In this document: positions 6,385-8,344 of the stretch, in pieces
How positions within the stretch are numbered: position 1 is the stretch's first letter
Layout: the number at the start of each line of letters is the position of its first letter
NCBI GenBank assembly: GCA_900555295.1
Contig: USKN01000077.1
Coordinates: forward strand, 1 to 8,344
Direction: 5' to 3'
DNA: 8,344 nucleotides
Source: an uncultured Eubacteriales bacterium
GTDB lineage: Bacteria; Bacillota; Clostridia; UMGS1810
Translations under genes and position numbers: made by a program
Notes under the pieces: generated by a model
Told to the model about the DNA's origin: nothing
The model's database searches: none
What the model saw: only the letters and a program-made list of their open reading frames with translations

Positions 6385-7368
6385 TTAATTAACTTTAAGT
6401 ACAACTTTGCCTACATTTTTGCCCTTGTAAAGCAAATCGTGAGCCGCCTCTGCCTCGGTAATGGGCAATACTTTGTAAATTGTGGGTTTTACAAGGCCTT
6501 GGCTTACTTTGGGGAATACATCGCGTGTGAGAGCTTCAAGAATTTGGGCTTTAACCTCGGGAGTTCTTGAACGCAAGGTACTGCCTATAATACGAACGTT
6601 GCGTACATAAATATTTTTTAAGTCAATGTGTGTGTCAACACCTGCAAGAGCCGCAATCATAATCCATCTTGCGCCGTGGTTTAAATAGTGCAGGCATTTA
6701 CCCATTATTTCACCGCCGAGACAGTCAATTGCAACGTCAACACCGTGTCCGGCTTCAAGCTCTGCTTTTAATACTTGGCTTATGTCATCTTTGGATGTAT
6801 TTACAACAACATCGGCATTTAAGTGTTTTATAGAGTCGGCAATTTCATCTGATAATACGGTTGTAATTACGCGTATACCAAACGCTTTTGCCATAGGAAT
6901 AATAACGCTTGCAAGCCCGCTTGCGCCCGCGTTCATAAGCAATGTATCACCTGTCTTTATTTTACCCTCCCAAAAAAGGTTAAGGTATGCCGTGGCAAAT
7001 GCCTCGGGTATTGCGGCAGCTTCCGCCATAGTGCAGCCGTCGGGAACAGGCATAAGCATATCGTATTTAACCGATACATATTCGGCATATCCGCCTCCGC
7101 CGAGAAGTGCGCATACTTTATCGCCCAATTTCCATTCACTTTTTTGTTTTGCCTCATCGCCAATTTCCACAATTTCGCCCGATATTTCAAGGCCCATCCA
7201 TTCGGGACAGCCCTCCGGGGGAGGATAGTCGCCCTCACGCTGCATTAAATCGGCACGGTTAAGTGCGGCATACTCAATTTTTACCAATACTTCTTCAGAT
7301 TTAATTTTAGGATCGGGAACATTATCCCATCTTAAACTTCTGTCGTCATTTACAAGAATTGCTTTCAT
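6385..7368 (-). CDS. PIG3-type NAD(P)H quinone oxidoreductase (MDR superfamily, zinc-free)
   Basis: This 327-residue cytoplasmic protein belongs to the medium-chain dehydrogenase/reductase superfamily, quinone oxidoreductase branch, closest to the PIG3 (TP53I3) type. The marker is Asn-Arg-Ala-Asp-Leu-Met-Gln-Arg-Glu-Gly-Asp-Tyr-Pro-Pro-Pro at 37-51 in the GroES-like domain. Gly-Asp-Lys-Val (82-85) follows, then the cofactor-binding Rossmann region with Asn-Ala-Gly-Ala-Ser-Gly-Leu-Ala-Ser at 146-153. The C-terminal Gly-Lys-Asn-Val-Gly-Lys-Val-Val-Leu is typical. I see no structural or catalytic zinc cysteine cluster, which fits an NADPH-dependent quinone or enone reductase. The length is normal. 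GGAG (7381-7378 on the minus strand) lies 9 bp before the ATG. The gene is second in an operon after the dehydroquinase-like gene, 24 bp downstream of it. The true substrate cannot be read from sequence. Confidence 0.9.
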   Translation of the reverse strand: MKAILVNDDRSLRWDNVPDPKIKSEEVLVKIEYAALNRADLMQREGDYPPPEGCPEWMGLEISGEIVEIGDEAKQKSEWKLGDKVCALLGGGGYAEYVSVKYDMLMPVPDGCTMAEAAAIPEAFATAYLNLFWEGKIKTGDTLLMNAGASGLASVIIPMAKAFGIRVITTVLSDEIADSIKHLNADVVVNTSKDDISQVLKAELEAGHGVDVAIDCLGGEIMGKCLHYLNHGARWIMIAALAGVDTHIDLKNIYVRNVRIIGSTLRSRTPEVKAQILEALTRDVFPKVSQGLVKPTIYKVLPITEAEAAHDLLYKGKNVGKVVLKVN

Positions 7369-7392
7369 TTAAAAAATCTCCTTTTTGTTATA

Positions 7393-8163
7393 TTAGTTTA
7401 TTTTTTTGCATATCATATCAACACACGTTTTAGCTTCGCTTAAAAGCGGCTGAACGGGTATATCATATTCGCTGTATTCGGGAACGCACAAAAACATACC
7501 GCCGCTTACAAGCGGACCTGCAATTCGGTGTTTGCGGCTGTATTCTCCCGTGCATAAAAACAAACAGTCACCATAAACTCCCGTGCCTATTTCTGCTGAA
7601 ATACGCAAATTTTCGTTAACCTGTGCTTCGGTTTGCGCACCGGCAACAACTTTTGCAATTTCAGCTCCGCGGCTGTGCTGTGCATTTATATAACGCAATA
7701 CTTCATATTTTGGCATAAACACGTGTGTGTGTGACGAAATAAGTACCTCCGCACCCAAACTATGTATTTTTTCCACCAATTCTTTTTGCCTTTCAACAGC
7801 GTCTTTTTCAAGTGTGAGTTCACCCGGTGCGGGGGAGTAAAAATCACCCATTATATCAATAAGCGCTCCGCCGAATTTTGCGGCGCGTATTAAATCTTTG
7901 GATATTTCCTCATCACTTTGCCCTGCGTTTTTATCGTATCTGTAGTTTGTTACATATACGGGTTTGCCCTGTGCGGCTTCAAAAATTCTTTTAAGATTAT
8001 CGTCACTTCTTTCGGTATGCGGCAGTTTTTCGAGCTGAATACCAAATGCGTCCGCTCCGCCGTCAATGCCTTTTTTCATAGCGTTTATTAAATCGTTTGC
8101 CGTTGCACGCGGTACCATTGCGGTAATTGTGGGACGTCCTTTACACAAAAATTTAGAACTCAT
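7393..8163 (-). CDS. Divergent type I 3-dehydroquinate dehydratase-like protein (AroD family)
   Basis: This 256-residue protein shows the order of motifs of class I dehydroquinase, a TIM-barrel enzyme that forms a Schiff base with 3-dehydroquinate in the shikimate pathway. By eye against E. coli AroD, His145 (Ser-Ser-His-Thr-His) matches catalytic His143. Lys171 (Glu-Ile-Ala-Lys-Val-Val) matches the Schiff-base Lys170. Arg210 (Glu-Tyr-Ser-Arg) matches Arg213, Gln238 (Ile-Pro-Val-Gln) matches Gln236, and Arg75 matches Arg82. The Glu46/Arg48 pair of the classical Glu-Trp-Arg motif is not conserved: the segment at 41-43 reads Gly-Ile-Gln. The protein may therefore act on a different substrate. 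No other shikimate gene is nearby; the partner is a quinone oxidoreductase gene 24 bp downstream. The start at 8163 has AAAGGAG 11 bp upstream, and the frame upstream of it is leader. Confidence 0.72.
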   Translation of the reverse strand: MSSKFLCKGRPTITAMVPRATANDLINAMKKGIDGGADAFGIQLEKLPHTERSDDNLKRIFEAAQGKPVYVTNYRYDKNAGQSDEEISKDLIRAAKFGGALIDIMGDFYSPAPGELTLEKDAVERQKELVEKIHSLGAEVLISSHTHVFMPKYEVLRYINAQHSRGAEIAKVVAGAQTEAQVNENLRISAEIGTGVYGDCLFLCTGEYSRKHRIAGPLVSGGMFLCVPEYSEYDIPVQPLLSEAKTCVDMICKKIN

Positions 8164-8302
8164 AACACCTATCACTCCTTTGTGTTTATTATTTAGGCAA
8201 TGCGTGTTCGGATATTGCAACATCTGCCTAGCCACGTGCACAACTCTAAAAGTGCAGAGTTTATGCTGTTTTACTGATGTGGCAAATTCGTTTTGCACCT
8301 CT
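8164..8302 (-). ncRNA. ~140-nt 5' leader with competing hairpins (candidate cis-regulatory RNA)
   Basis: Between the predicted transcription start (near 8302) and the start codon lie several pairings. Near the gene, 8194-8202 pairs with 8221-8230 over nine pairs with one bulge. Further 5' in the transcript, 8242-8247 pairs with 8256-8261 over six perfect pairs. The alternative 8237-8241 with 8252-8256 (five pairs) cannot form at the same time. Likewise 8279-8283 can pair with 8231-8235 or, within 8279-8286, with 8292-8298. No known riboswitch consensus was recognised and the ribosome site at 8175-8178 is not visibly sequestered. Confidence 0.35.
8175..8181 (-). promoter_or_regulatory. Ribosome binding site that sets the dehydroquinase-like start
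   Basis: On the minus strand this reads AAAGGAG, 11 bp before the ATG at 8163. It supports that start over an in-frame GTG at 8298, which would begin about 4 nt from the predicted transcript end and has no spaced ribosome site. Confidence 0.75.
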
Positions 8303-8308
8303 TTATTT

Positions 8309-8337
8309 ATTATAATAGAATAGTTTGTTTAATTCAA
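8309..8337 (-). promoter_or_regulatory. Promoter of the minus-strand two-gene operon
   Basis: On the minus strand TTGAAT (8337-8332) and a perfect TATAAT (8314-8309) are separated by exactly 17 bp. Transcription would begin near 8302. No other promoter of this quality is seen before either minus-strand gene. Confidence 0.78.
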
Positions 8338-8344
8338 TATAAAA

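Noticed and set aside
6359..6388. Nine-codon ORF preceded by AAAGGA between the terminator and the oxidoreductase gene.
   Set aside because: Too short, AT-only codons, no promoter on that strand after the terminator; the ribosome-site match is likely chance.
8237..8261. H-type pseudoknot from the overlapping stems in the leader.
   Set aside because: The connecting loops would be of zero length across a six-pair stem, which is sterically implausible; alternative hairpins are the better reading.
8164..8298. In-frame 45-codon N-terminal extension of the dehydroquinase-like protein from GTG at 8298.
   Set aside because: The GTG lies about 4 nt from the predicted transcription start and has no spaced ribosome site. 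The extension does not look like any part of the family, and ATG 8163 has AAAGGAG upstream and gives normal length.
8164..8302. T-box, preQ1, THF or ZTP riboswitch in the leader.
   Set aside because: None of the conserved sequence elements of these classes is present as far as I can read.

Overview
The window is AT-rich DNA with strong Shine-Dalgarno sites. It encodes exported proteins carrying S-layer homology (SLH) domains and a LytTR/GHKL two-component pair. Together these point to a Gram-positive anaerobe of the Clostridia (Firmicutes), probably a gut-type lineage; the genus cannot be read from this sequence. No rRNA, tRNA, CRISPR array, transposase or phage gene is visible.

Left part, plus strand (1-2683): the C-terminal part of a DUF2207-type membrane protein with a Gly/Ser-rich tail enters from the left edge. 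It is followed 29 bp later by a LytTR-type response regulator, and 4 bp after that by an AgrC-like GHKL sensor kinase with six or seven membrane segments. The three genes probably form one transcription unit.

Centre, plus strand (2684-6324): a compact control region follows the kinase stop codon. It holds a 15-bp inverted repeat plus T-run (a probable terminator), whose right arm recurs 20 bp downstream as a direct repeat. The repeat pair resembles a LytTR operator and sits 9 bp upstream of a good promoter (TTGATT-17-TAAAAT). The promoter drives two paralogous exported surface proteins. The first (728 aa) has a signal peptide, three copies of a roughly 90-residue repeat I do not recognise, a CAP/SCP domain and three SLH domains. 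The second (411 aa) has a signal peptide, two copies of the same repeat and three SLH domains. A perfect 22-bp hairpin, usable from both sides, ends the unit.

Right part, minus strand (8344-6385): a consensus-like promoter (TTGAAT-17-TATAAT) and a roughly 140-nt leader with several mutually exclusive pairings precede a two-gene operon. It encodes a divergent type I 3-dehydroquinate dehydratase-like protein, then a PIG3-type NAD(P)H quinone oxidoreductase. The operon converges on the shared terminator.

The most interesting hypothesis is a local circuit: the membrane kinase and LytTR regulator switch on the adjacent SLH/CAP surface proteins through the direct repeats at 2713-2745. The repeat family shared by those two proteins, and the altered substrate pocket of the dehydroquinase-like enzyme, are the other points worth following.
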